Below, in pieces: positions 54,092 through 63,787 of a stretch of DNA of 64,000 nt; position 1 is the first letter of the stretch; the number at the start of each line of letters is the position of its first letter. The notes under the pieces were generated by a model that was not told where the DNA came from, did no database searches, and saw nothing but the letters and a program-made list of their open reading frames with translations. Position numbers and translations under genes: made by a program. The stretch spans positions 5,464,001 through 5,528,000 of the forward strand of contig NZ_CP130886.1 of the NCBI RefSeq assembly GCF_030622045.1, in the 5' to 3' direction. The stretch is from Planctellipticum variicoloris (GTDB lineage Bacteria > Planctomycetota > Planctomycetia > Planctomycetales > Planctomycetaceae).

Positions 54092-54215
54092 AATCGGGTC
54101 ACGGGAATCGGGATTCGGGTATCGCAGAGAAATGCAATGAAGCGGTCGCCGGCTCGCGCCAGTCGACGTCTTTCTTTCGACATTCCGCCTTCGACATTCG
54201 ACATTCGACATTTCT
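54092..54215. repeat. Intergenic repeats: TCGGG...CGCAGAGAAATGCA type copy 1 and CGACATTCCGCCTTCG type copy 2
   Basis: Directly after the activator's TAG stop comes AATCGGGTCACGGGAATCGG, then GATTCGGGTATCGCAGAG and AAATGCAATG. A close parallel follows the GlnRS stop at 62393-62440. Then, at about 54175-54215, comes TTTCGACATTCCGCCTTCG with ACATTCGACATTCGACATT, matching the element at 21930-21965. Nothing here looks coding. Confidence 0.65.
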
Positions 54216-54244
54216 TGGTCGCGTGAAATCGTCGGCACTCTCGT

Positions 54245-55597
54245 TTAACTGAGCACCGCCCGACACACCCGGAGCATATTGCCACCGAGGATTTTGGCGA
54301 TGTCGTCGTCGGTGTAGCCCCGCTGGACCAGCCCGACCGTGAAGAGCGGCCAGTTGGTCCAGGCCAGCGAGGCCTGCCCGGGCCAATTGCCGCCGAGCGC
54401 CCCCTCCGGCCAGAGGGAGGCAAAACGATTTCGCCGCCGACCGCGGCTCGGCGGACCTTTCGCCGCGGGTGCGGCGGCGAATTGCGAAGTATGCGCGACA
54501 TCGGTGCCGATCGCGACGTGGTCGATGCCAAACGTCTTGACCACATGGTCGATGTGGTCGAGCAGCGCGACGAGGTCCCCCTTGCCTCCCAGAAACTGCG
54601 GAATGCAGCAAATTCCGACGAGGCCCCCGGTATCGCAGATTGCGCGGATGACCTCGTCCGGTTTGGCCCGGATGTGGTGCTGCAGCGCGTCGCAGGTCGT
54701 GTGGCTGGCCACCATCGGTTTTGTCGACGTTTTGGCCGCCTCCAGGCTGGTCTGCCAGCCGCTATGGGCGACGTCGACGATGACGCCGACGCGGTTCATC
54801 TCGGCGACGGCAGCCCGCCCGAAATCGCTGAGGCCGCCGTTGGCGGTCTCGGCGCAGCCGTCGCCGAGCATGTTCCGCCGGTTGTAAGTCACGTGCATCA
54901 TCCGGATGCCGAGCTGGAAGAAGATCCGCACGAAACCCAGCTCTTCGTCGACCGTCGCCCATCGTTCGGCGAGCGGAACGCCGTTGCCGGTGAGATACAG
55001 GCAATGCTTGCCTGCGGCCTTGGCCGCCAGCAGGTCGTCGGGGCCGGTGGCGCGCATCAGCGTTTCGCGGAGCTGGTCGGTGAGGTAGGTGAATCGCGCC
55101 AGTCGCTTGATCAGCCGCAGGGGATCCTGCCCCTCTTCCCCGGCATTCTGAAAAATGCAGGTGACCCCGGCGCAGCGCAGGGCTTCGGCGAATTCGTTCC
55201 GTTCTTCCAGGCTTTGCGCCGGGCGGATCATGCCCATTTCTTCCCGCAGATCGGCCAGCTCCTGGTCCGAGGCCCCCGCCTGATCGGCGGCGATCAGCGC
55301 CGCACCGTCCAACGCCGCACGCGGTGCGAAGCCATACGAATCAAAAACGAGCGACTGGCGGTGGACCTCCAATCCATGCTCAAGCTGGGCCCGCGTCGGC
55401 TGCAGCAGCCCCAGGCCCGCTTCACGCCCTTTGACGATTCCGGGATTGGTCGTCGTCAGAAACGGATCGGCGCTGCGCGACTGCGCCTCCGCAGAGGGAG
55501 ACTCCCCGTGACCGGGATGGGTCTGAGCCAAGGCGATCGCGGCGGCAGTGGTGGACAGAAAGCCGCGGCGCGAGAGACGGCAGGTAGAGCGGGGCAT
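54245..55597 (-). CDS. M19 membrane dipeptidase homologue with missing metal ligands
   Basis: 450 residues from the ATG at 55597. The leader LSRRGFLSTTAAAIALAQ is twin-arginine type, so it is exported folded. The C-terminal half is clearly M19: QLGIRMMHVTYNRRNMLGDG, GVIVDVAHSGWQTSLEAA, KPMVASHTTCDALQHH, VAIGTDVAH and ILGGNMLRVCRAVL. However, the first zinc motif, normally H-x-D near the N-terminus of the barrel, reads Tyr88-Gly-Phe90 (in VFDSYGFAPRAAL), and the bridging Glu motif (EG) appears to be replaced by TGNG in LYLTGNGVPL. The His residues of the later strands (DVAH, VASH) and the late Asp are kept. It may have lost dipeptidase activity or bind one metal. Confidence 0.87.
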   Translation of the reverse strand: MPRSTCRLSRRGFLSTTAAAIALAQTHPGHGESPSAEAQSRSADPFLTTTNPGIVKGREAGLGLLQPTRAQLEHGLEVHRQSLVFDSYGFAPRAALDGAALIAADQAGASDQELADLREEMGMIRPAQSLEERNEFAEALRCAGVTCIFQNAGEEGQDPLRLIKRLARFTYLTDQLRETLMRATGPDDLLAAKAAGKHCLYLTGNGVPLAERWATVDEELGFVRIFFQLGIRMMHVTYNRRNMLGDGCAETANGGLSDFGRAAVAEMNRVGVIVDVAHSGWQTSLEAAKTSTKPMVASHTTCDALQHHIRAKPDEVIRAICDTGGLVGICCIPQFLGGKGDLVALLDHIDHVVKTFGIDHVAIGTDVAHTSQFAAAPAAKGPPSRGRRRNRFASLWPEGALGGNWPGQASLAWTNWPLFTVGLVQRGYTDDDIAKILGGNMLRVCRAVLS

Positions 55598-55815
55598 GGC
55601 GAGGTTCCGATACGGGCGCGGGGCCGACAAGGCATCATCAGTTCCAACCGGGCAATCATGCCAGACCGGCGCGGCAATCGCGAGAGGCCCGTGTGAAGAC
55701 CGGCATCCGCTCCAGAAAATGTTGTGCTGATTGGTCTTGCGTCCGAACGGCACGTTGACTCTGATACGACTTGATTTGATGGCGGGGCGGCTCAACGCAC
55801 GGAGGCGGAAAAGAT

Positions 55816-56628
55816 ATGGAACTCGGCGAATGCGTGGTCCTGGTGACCGGCGGAGCTCACGGCATCGGGCGCGCCTTGTGTCGCAGAATCCAGCAGGAGC
55901 ATCCGGGCGGAATCGTCATCGCTGATCGTGATCTGAGTGCGGCCCGGAGCGTCGCCGAAGAGTCCGGGGGCCTGGCGATCGAATGCGACGTGTCTCAGGA
56001 GGTCGACGTCCAGAATGCCGTCCAGCAGACGATCAACCGGTACGGCCGTCTGGACGCCGTGCTGTCCAACGCCGGAGTCACGGCCAAGGGAGGGGTCGAA
56101 ACCCCCGACGCCGACTGGAACCGGCTGTGGCAGGTGAATGTGATGGCTCACGTCTATCTGGCGCGGGCGGCGCTGCCGCATCTGCTGGAGCGCGAAGCGG
56201 GGGCATTCGTCGTGACAGCCTCTGCGGCGGGGCTGCTGACAGAAATTGGCTCTGCCGCCTACTCGGTGACAAAACACGCCTCCGTGGCGTTTGCGGAATG
56301 GCTCTCGGTGCATTACCGCAACCAGGGACTCAAAGTCTCGTGCCTGTGTCCTGCCGGTGTGGCGACGGACTTCCTCGATCTGGAAGACCCGATTCACCAG
56401 TTCTTGCATGTCAGTTCGGTGACGCCGGAGCATGTCGCCGAGTGCGTCATCGAAGCACTGCGCAAAGAGACGTTTCTGGTCCTGCCACACGCCGAGGTGG
56501 AAGAATTCTTTCAGTTCAAGACGCAGCACTACGACCGCTGGCTGCACAACTTCGCCCACGTCAATACGCGACTGCAGAAGCGACGGTCGCGACAGACGAC
56601 GCCCCACGCGACCGGCGAGACTCCCTGA
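55816..56628 (+). CDS. Short-chain dehydrogenase/reductase
   Basis: 270 residues. The cofactor-binding motif VTGGAHGIGRAL starts at about residue 10, with an Asp (IADRD) after the second strand that favours NAD over NADP. The NAG motif (VLSNAGVTAKGG) follows, as do the catalytic Ser (TASAAG) and Tyr-x-x-x-Lys (YSVTK), then CLCPAGVATDF. All catalytic residues are present, so it should be active. Substrate is unknown; the C-terminus is slightly longer than typical and basic. GGAGGCGG lies about ten bases before the ATG. It is divergent from the M19 homologue and convergent with the acidic protein gene. Confidence 0.92.
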   Translation: MELGECVVLVTGGAHGIGRALCRRIQQEHPGGIVIADRDLSAARSVAEESGGLAIECDVSQEVDVQNAVQQTINRYGRLDAVLSNAGVTAKGGVETPDADWNRLWQVNVMAHVYLARAALPHLLEREAGAFVVTASAAGLLTEIGSAAYSVTKHASVAFAEWLSVHYRNQGLKVSCLCPAGVATDFLDLEDPIHQFLHVSSVTPEHVAECVIEALRKETFLVLPHAEVEEFFQFKTQHYDRWLHNFAHVNTRLQKRRSRQTTPHATGETP

Positions 56629-56805
56629 GCCGCCGATGACGATTCCATCGCCGGCGGCGGATACCCGCAAATTTGGCGGCATTCCCGCAAAGCGGCCGAA
56701 TCAAGGGGCAAAAACTCCTCGCCCGCCTCTCGCCGGTCGGTCGGAGTGCAGCTCGAGACGTCGTTCGGAGGGAGTCCCGCGCGTCCATGTCGGGGCCTGG
56801 AATGC

Positions 56806-56842
56806 CACAGGACCCGGTTGCAGCAAGCAACCGGGTCCTGTG
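56806..56842. terminator. Perfect 16-bp hairpin between convergent genes
   Basis: CACAGGACCCGGTTGC (56806-56821), loop AGCAA, then GCAACCGGGTCCTGTG (56827-56842): all 16 pairs match. It lies between the SDR gene (plus, ends 56628) and the acidic protein gene (minus, ends 56888), where a bidirectional terminator is expected. No T-run follows on either strand, so it may be factor-assisted. Confidence 0.65.
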
Positions 56843-56887
56843 TGAACTGTTCAGTCGGATGCGTCCGTCGGACGCAACACGCAGTGG

Positions 56888-57178
56888 CTAGCTCTTGGCG
56901 CCCCGAGCGAGGCGGGCGAGCAGATCGCCCGGACCGTGATCGTAGCAATCCTTATCGTGCCACAGAGGCACGCCGGCTGCGTAACGGGCTGCGAGCATCA
57001 GCACTTTTTCCGGCGAACCGGGCTTGGCCGCCGTTGGACCGGCAGGGTCAATCCCGAGCGCCTCGAAGTCGAGTTCGTCGAACTCAAGCACTTCTTCCTC
57101 TTCAAGGTCGAAGTCTTCGTCGGCGACTTCGACTGCGGAATCCGGCTCAAGTTCATCGACATCGTAATCGAACGACAT
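56888..57178 (-). CDS. Acidic small protein, 96 residues
   Basis: From the ATG at 57178 the first 45 or so residues are extremely acidic (DYDVDELEPDSAVEVADEDF and a run of EEEE), predicted to be disordered. The C-terminal half is short and folded-looking: PEKVLMLAARYAAGVPLWHD then KDCYDHGPGDLLARLARG, with one Cys and two His. A GTGAGGGGA sits just before the start. I do not recognise a characterised family, although an acidic leader with a WHD/DHGPGDL tail is reminiscent of planctomycete-specific small proteins. A longer frame to 57397 has no support. Function unknown; a DNA- or protein-mimic role is speculation. Confidence 0.7.
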   Translation of the reverse strand: MSFDYDVDELEPDSAVEVADEDFDLEEEEVLEFDELDFEALGIDPAGPTAAKPGSPEKVLMLAARYAAGVPLWHDKDCYDHGPGDLLARLARGAKS

Positions 57179-57584
57179 TCCCCTCACTCCACGCAAAAAG
57201 ACCGTCCCCGCAAAGCGGAGACTGAGCTCCCACACGAGAATCACCAAGCCCTCGTGCGAGGGAAAAAAATCCAACAACCCTGAACAAGCATCCCACGTCA
57301 TCGCATTCGCGTTGCAGCCGAATGCGGCGCCATTCCTTGGCGGATGGACGGGAAACCAGCATCGTGCTGAGGCGGGAAATCGAGGCAGGGGCCTCACGGT
57401 CGAGGCAGAAGCATTGTTCTGCGGACCCCGAGAATTGTCAACAAGATTTCTTCAAAACCGCACCTCCAACCGTGCGATTTGCCCTCTCTGCGCAGCCTCG
57501 GATCAGCCCACTTCCATATCTTGCCGGTTGACTTTCCCTGTTCCGGCAGAGCCTGCCGCAAGTCTCTGGAGTTTCCGTCAGGAT
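57179..57584. other. Intergenic region (406 bases) between the acidic protein and the FHA/sigma-54 activator genes
   Basis: Both flanking genes lie on the minus strand. The spacer holds CCCTCG-TG-CGAGGG followed by A7 near 57251-57272, which is the wrong polarity for a terminator on the minus strand. It also holds a weak hairpin near 57454-57480 (ATCGCAC and GTGCGGT around an eight-base loop, with TTTTG after it on the minus strand) that could end the activator transcript. No gene is visible. Confidence 0.45.
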
Positions 57585-59585
57585 CTACCGAGCAGGCCGT
57601 TCGACATCGTACCGCTTCAGCTTTCGGTCCAGCGTCGAACGCTCGATCCCCAGCAACTGTGCCGCCTGAGACTTGTTCCAGCCGGTCCATTCCAGCATCG
57701 CCAGAATGTGCTCCTGCTCGATCAGTTCCAGCGGGACAGCACGAAACTCGCCGGCAACCGGCGACTCGACCGGGTACGGCCTGGCTTCGACCGGACCCCC
57801 GGCTCCCAGCGCCGAAAGCTGAATATCCTGCCGTTCCACAATGGTGTCGGCGCACAGGATCACGGCCCGTTCGATCGTGTTCTGCAATTCGCGAACATTG
57901 CCGGGCCAGTGATAGTCGACCAGCGCATCCAGCGCTTCCTCCGAAAACGCCGTCACGGCGCGCCCGGTCTTGCGGGCGAATTTCTGCAGGAAATAATTCG
58001 CCAGCACCGGAATATCGACCTGTCGCTCGCGCAGCGGCTCCACGAATAGCTCGACCACCTGCAGCCGGAAGTAAAGATCCTGCCGAAACTCGTTCTCGGC
58101 GACGGATTTCTCCAGATCGCGATTGGTCGCCGCGACCACCCGGACATCAACCTGCACCGGGACTCCACCCCCTACGCGCTCGTAGGCATGGCCTTCAAGC
58201 ACGCGGAGGAACTTCGCCTGGATCGCCGGGCTCATCTCGCCCACTTCATCGAGAAAGATCGTACCGCCGTGAGCCTGTTCGAACTTGCCGATCTTCCGAC
58301 CGACGGCCCCCGTAAACGCCCCCTTCTCATGGCCGAACAGCTCGCTCTCCAGCAGGCTTTCACTTAAGGCGGCGCAGTTCATGGTCACAAACGCCCCGTC
58401 CCGGCGTTTGCTGTTGGTGTGAATCGCACGCGCCACCAGTTCCTTGCCGACGCCGCTCTCGCCCCGGATCAGCACCGTGGCCCCCGTGGGAGCGATCCGG
58501 AGAATGCGTTCCCGGAGCCGGATCATCAACGGGCTGGCGCCCACCAGCTCCGTTTCCGCCTGAAGCTGTTCGCGGAGCGTCTGGTTCTCGTTGACCGCTT
58601 GGGCCAGGCCCGTCGCCAGTTGATCGCGCTGGCCGAGTCCCCCGACCGCGACAGCGAGCTGGTCCGCCACGGCGATCGTGAAATCCAGATCGTCCCGCTT
58701 CAGCGGATTATCCAGGTCCATGCAGTACAAATGAATGACGCCGTAGAACGCACCTTCCGACTTGATCGGGGCGCACACGACGCTCTGAGCGCAAATGTCG
58801 CTCAGACTCTTGCTGAACTTCACCTTCTGATCCGTATGCAGGTCGCGGGCCAGGACCGCTTCCTGATCAGAAATCACCAGATTCGTCAGGTGCTCCGAAA
58901 CCTGCTGATACCCCCCCACGCCAAGTCGCGACTTGTAGCCCACGAGATTCAGGTTCTTCGGCTTCGGCGGCTTCCCCGCCGGGAGTATCAGCACCGCGCC
59001 GATGTCGGCCCGCGTTCCTTCCAGCAGGGCCTCCAGCACGATCCCGGCGAGCTGAGCCATGTTCGTGGCATTGCCCATTTCCAGCGCGAGACGGTAAAGC
59101 TGCCCCAGGTCACGGCTCTCGCGGTCTCGCGCCGCGGCGGGCGCCGCAGACCGATAGCGATTATGGGGCGCCCGCTCCAGAATCTCCGGCATCTGCGCAA
59201 GATTCGTCGCCGTGTCGGCTTCGAGCGGATCGCGACCGCTCGACTGGGATTCCCAGACAAACACCAGCAGCGTCGAACCGAGCTGAATGGTTTCTCCTGG
59301 GCGGAGCTCGACATCGCCCGTAATCAGTTCGCCCTGCACTCGCGTGCCGTTGCGACTGCCGAGGTCCCGGATGAACCAGCGGCCCGACGAGAAGAACAGC
59401 TCGCAATGGTTTCGGCTGCAGATTTCGTCGGAGACGACGATGCGATTCGTCGGCGCCCGGCCGAGCGTGATCAACTGCTGTGGCGAGAGCTCTACCCGCT
59501 CCCCTTCACGGGGACCGGAACGGAGCACCAGCGCGGCGTCGTTCGACGCCGACACCGTCTCACTCGGATTTGGCGAAGAATTCAT
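57585..59585 (-). CDS. FHA-GAF-AAA+ sigma-54 transcriptional activator
   Basis: 666 residues from the ATG at 59585. The FHA domain (about 20-105) has the phosphothreonine-binding motifs GRAPTNRIVV, SRNHCELF and DLGSRNGT. A GAF domain follows (about 155-310). The AAA+ domain (about 330-570) is canonical: ESGVGKEL Walker A, the GAFTGA loop (FGHEKGAFTGA), IFLDEVGEM Walker B, and the NEFRQDLYFRLQVVELFVEP end. A Fis-type helix-turn-helix (KSQAAQLLGIERSTLDRKLK) ends the protein. It should activate RpoN promoters in response to phosphorylated partners or a GAF ligand. The FHA link suggests serine/threonine kinase input, which planctomycetes have in abundance. Unlike the activator at 52610, its sigma-54 contact loop is intact. 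Confidence 0.95.
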   Translation of the reverse strand: MNSSPNPSETVSASNDAALVLRSGPREGERVELSPQQLITLGRAPTNRIVVSDEICSRNHCELFFSSGRWFIRDLGSRNGTRVQGELITGDVELRPGETIQLGSTLLVFVWESQSSGRDPLEADTATNLAQMPEILERAPHNRYRSAAPAAARDRESRDLGQLYRLALEMGNATNMAQLAGIVLEALLEGTRADIGAVLILPAGKPPKPKNLNLVGYKSRLGVGGYQQVSEHLTNLVISDQEAVLARDLHTDQKVKFSKSLSDICAQSVVCAPIKSEGAFYGVIHLYCMDLDNPLKRDDLDFTIAVADQLAVAVGGLGQRDQLATGLAQAVNENQTLREQLQAETELVGASPLMIRLRERILRIAPTGATVLIRGESGVGKELVARAIHTNSKRRDGAFVTMNCAALSESLLESELFGHEKGAFTGAVGRKIGKFEQAHGGTIFLDEVGEMSPAIQAKFLRVLEGHAYERVGGGVPVQVDVRVVAATNRDLEKSVAENEFRQDLYFRLQVVELFVEPLRERQVDIPVLANYFLQKFARKTGRAVTAFSEEALDALVDYHWPGNVRELQNTIERAVILCADTIVERQDIQLSALGAGGPVEARPYPVESPVAGEFRAVPLELIEQEHILAMLEWTGWNKSQAAQLLGIERSTLDRKLKRYDVERPAR

Positions 59586-59725
59586 GAACACCCACAATCC
59601 CTGCGGAACGCTGGCCCGTTGTTCCCCGTTCCGCCCGAATCCAGACGCAACAGTCGCTAATAGACTGCCATATTCTTGCCGCTACCGCAAATCCGTCGAT
59701 CCGCAGGAATCCGAAGTCCTGATTA

Positions 59726-60433
59726 TCAAAGATCTTCCGGGAGATACAACAGTCGTCCGCAAGTCTTGCAGAACAGCGTTTTCCCCATCCGCAGCTCGAG
59801 CAGGTTCTGGTTCGTCAGCTTGACGTAGCAGCTCCCGCACGAGCTGTCTTCGACGGCCGCCAGTGCATCGGCGCCGTGAGCCTGAACCAGCCGGCGGTAG
59901 ACTCCCGCGGCGTCCGGCGGCAGAAACTTTTCGGCGTCGGCGACCTGCGTCTGCAGCTCGGCTTCGCGTTCCTTCAGGCCCGGTTCGCGAGCCTGGACCG
60001 CTTCGATGGTCTTCTTCAGTTCGCTTTCGGCGAGAACAATCGCCCCCTCGGCCTCTTTGACCGCGCCCTGGGCGGAGTCGACGCTGTCCAGGGCCTCCAG
60101 GATCTCGTCCTCCAGGACGCTGTTGGCCATGGTATCCGCCTGAATCTGCCCGGTGAGAATGTCGTATTCCCGATTCGAGCCGGCGGAATTCAGCTTGTTT
60201 CCCAACTCCAGAATCTTGCTCTCGCTGGACTTGAGCTGCAGATTCTTCTGGTCCGCCGTGGAGCGGAGTTGCTTCAGAATTCCGCGCTGCGCTTCCAGCT
60301 CGGCCTTGCGTTTCTGAACGGTCTGCTCGCGGGCCGCCTTCTCCCGCGGGCCCTTGGCAAGCTGCTCCTGAATCTCGCGAAGCTGCAGATGCAGTTCGTG
60401 TAGGCGCCGCAGGCCGGCTGACATGCCGCTCAT
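59726..60433 (-). CDS. Coiled-coil protein with C4 zinc ribbon (CT398-like)
   Basis: 235 residues from the ATG at 60433, with GGAG about ten bases upstream. Residues 8-170 are a near-continuous coiled coil (LQLREIQEQLAKGPREKAAR and on, ending AELQTQVADAEKFL), including NREYDILTGQIQAD, a conserved turn of this family. The C-terminal 45 or so residues hold the zinc ribbon: CGSC and later CKTCGRLL, preceded by VEDSS. Proteins of this layout (zf-RING_7 or C4-type zinc ribbon) are widespread, small and soluble. Chlamydial CT398 binds sigma-54 and type III secretion partners, which is interesting beside a sigma-54 activator, but an equivalent role is not shown here. Confidence 0.87.
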   Translation of the reverse strand: MSGMSAGLRRLHELHLQLREIQEQLAKGPREKAAREQTVQKRKAELEAQRGILKQLRSTADQKNLQLKSSESKILELGNKLNSAGSNREYDILTGQIQADTMANSVLEDEILEALDSVDSAQGAVKEAEGAIVLAESELKKTIEAVQAREPGLKEREAELQTQVADAEKFLPPDAAGVYRRLVQAHGADALAAVEDSSCGSCYVKLTNQNLLELRMGKTLFCKTCGRLLYLPEDL

Positions 60434-60706
60434 GCAGGATACTCCGCAAATTGCCAAAGGAACGAGAACGGGGCCGCCGCGTCGGACAGGCCGATTGCGA
60501 AAGTATAGCAAACAGGCACAGGCAGCGGTGGCTTGTCATGCCGCCGACGACGGTGGATTTGCAGAACCCGCCCCGCAACGGGCAGTCGCCCCAACCGCCT
60601 GACCTTGCATCCGCTCTCCGTTTCCGACAAAACTCCTGGCAGACCAACACTTGTGCCGTCCCGCCCGCCGCCCGGCACGCCTCGCACGATCCGGAACTGC
60701 TTGACC

Positions 60707-62392
<1,686 letters not shown>

Positions 62393-62440
62393 AGTCGGGC
62401 TTCGGGGATCGGGCTTCGCAGAGGAATGCAGGTCGGATCG
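62393..62440. repeat. Intergenic repeat, TCGGG...CGCAGAGGAATGCA type, copy 2
   Basis: Directly after the GlnRS TAG comes AGTCGGGCTTCGGGGATCGG, then GCTTCGCAGAGGAATGCAGG. The word order matches the element after the activator stop at 54092-54135 (TCGGG, ATTCGGG or CTTCGGG, then CGCAGAGRAATGCA). Both copies start at a gene's stop codon. Confidence 0.6.
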
Positions 62441-63787
62441 GGTGTCAATCAACGCCGTTCAGCAATCGAGTCGGAGTCGAAAGCCAAGTTGCTCGGCCTT
62501 CTGAATTTCCGCTTCTGTTATGGGGCGCATTGGGGGTGGCTGAGAAGGTTGATCGTTCTTCTTGCGCGGCCGGGTGCGGGTGGTTTTCGGGGCCTTTCAG
62601 TCGGTGGCCGTCGGTTCTCGCAAACTGCAGACGCGTGCGGAGACGCTCGCTGGAGTCTCCTTACTGCAGGTCCTGCAGAAATTCGCGGGTCATGTGAGTC
62701 GCGGCTGCGCGCAGGGGAAACGCTCGCAATGCGACTGGTGCTGAGGTCTCCCCGTTTGCGGCGATTCAGGCCCCTGCTGGCCTGAGACTTTCGGTGTGCG
62801 TGTGCGAGATCTCTCGCCATGCGTCACATCGTCCGTATCGGGAGGAGGGATCATGTTCGTCCGAAACTCTCGATCGGGCGTTACGGGGCCGGTGTTGGCG
62901 CTCGTGGCGGCGCCGGCCGCCCTGCTGACGGCCGGAGAACCGGCCCTGACGGAAGTCCCGCGCTATCGACTCGAAGTCGGCCAGGAACTGGTCTGTCGCG
63001 GCAGTGGTGAATTTCAATACGAGAGTGGAAAATTTGACACTGGCGATACGCGGCGTTTCCAGCCCGCATAATTCATCAATCAGCTCGTCATTTCGACGTC
63101 GACTCGGTCCGAGAGCAAGCGGCCATCGAACGGCGATCCGCGCCGGGCGGCGCGCAGAACGCACCCCTCCCCGGGAACGTCGAATGCTGATGTCAGGTCC
63201 GTGGCTGCGCGACGGGGGAGGACCGTCAGGACGTACGCGGCCAGGCCAGCACCGCCTGCGAGATCCGGCGGTACTCGTCCGCAGACGGCCACAGCTCTCG
63301 CTCAACGTCACGACCACCCGGCGGGCGCTGACCGTGATCTCCGCCACCGCCGTGATCAGACGCTGACGCCACGTCGTGGAGAACCCCTCGCAACACACCC
63401 TGTCAACTCACCCCCGGCCTCCTTGTGGCGTTGAAGTACTGATCTGACAACACCTTCTACGCCGCGGGAGGCCGTTGCCTTGGAGCTGGGTGAATCATTC
63501 GGGATGGGCATGACCGCCCTCAAGGCCGCCGACCTCAACGGCGACTGGCACTCCTTCTGGAATTCACTCACCCTGCACACCTGACTAACCCAACGGGCGG
63601 ATGCACCCGGGCCGGCTCAGGGAGTGAGAGTCGAATTGACGCCGCGCGGCCCGCAGCCATACAGTGGCTAGGTATCGCTGGGAATTCCCCGGCCCGACAG
63701 ATTTTCGCCGCCGGGGAATCTACGGACCTGCAGCCTCCGGGACTGTCGGTGCGTCGCTCCTTCCCAGGCACAGGGAGTCAGACACGA
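62441..63787. other. Decayed region without intact genes
   Basis: About 1.35 kb between GlnRS and the ACT gene. It holds the truncated exported-protein gene at 62853-63071 and an orphan open stretch at 63435-63584 (ending SFGMGMTALKAADLNGDWHS and NSLTLHT before TGA) that has no start codon with a ribosome binding site. Other short frames on the minus strand (for example around 63280-63376) look protein-like but are not recognised. Together these suggest remnants of one or more inactivated genes. Confidence 0.5.
62853..63071 (+). pseudogene. Truncated gene for an exported protein (TlpA/redoxin-associated N-terminus)
   Basis: An ATG at 62853 is preceded by GGGAGGAGGGATC, an excellent ribosome binding site, and opens a 72-residue frame. 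A signal-like stretch (VTGPVLALVAAPAALLTAGE) is followed by PRYRLEVGQELVCRGSGEFQ and YESGKFDTGD. This start closely resembles the N-terminal domain of planctomycete redoxin-type proteins (YRLKVGQELTYRGSSEFKYE). After about residue 66 the similarity breaks off and a stop follows. I therefore read it as a 5' fragment of a larger gene destroyed by deletion or insertion. It could also still be expressed as a short secreted peptide. Confidence 0.55.

Noticed and set aside
57251-57272. CCCTCG-TG-CGAGGG followed by seven A as a terminator
   Set aside because: Both flanking genes are on the minus strand, where the T-run would come before the hairpin. The order is wrong for an intrinsic terminator.
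63280-63376. A minus-strand fragment resembling the end of a serine recombinase (ITVSARRVVVTLS)
   Set aside because: The resemblance is too short, and no catalytic domain or recombinase core is nearby.
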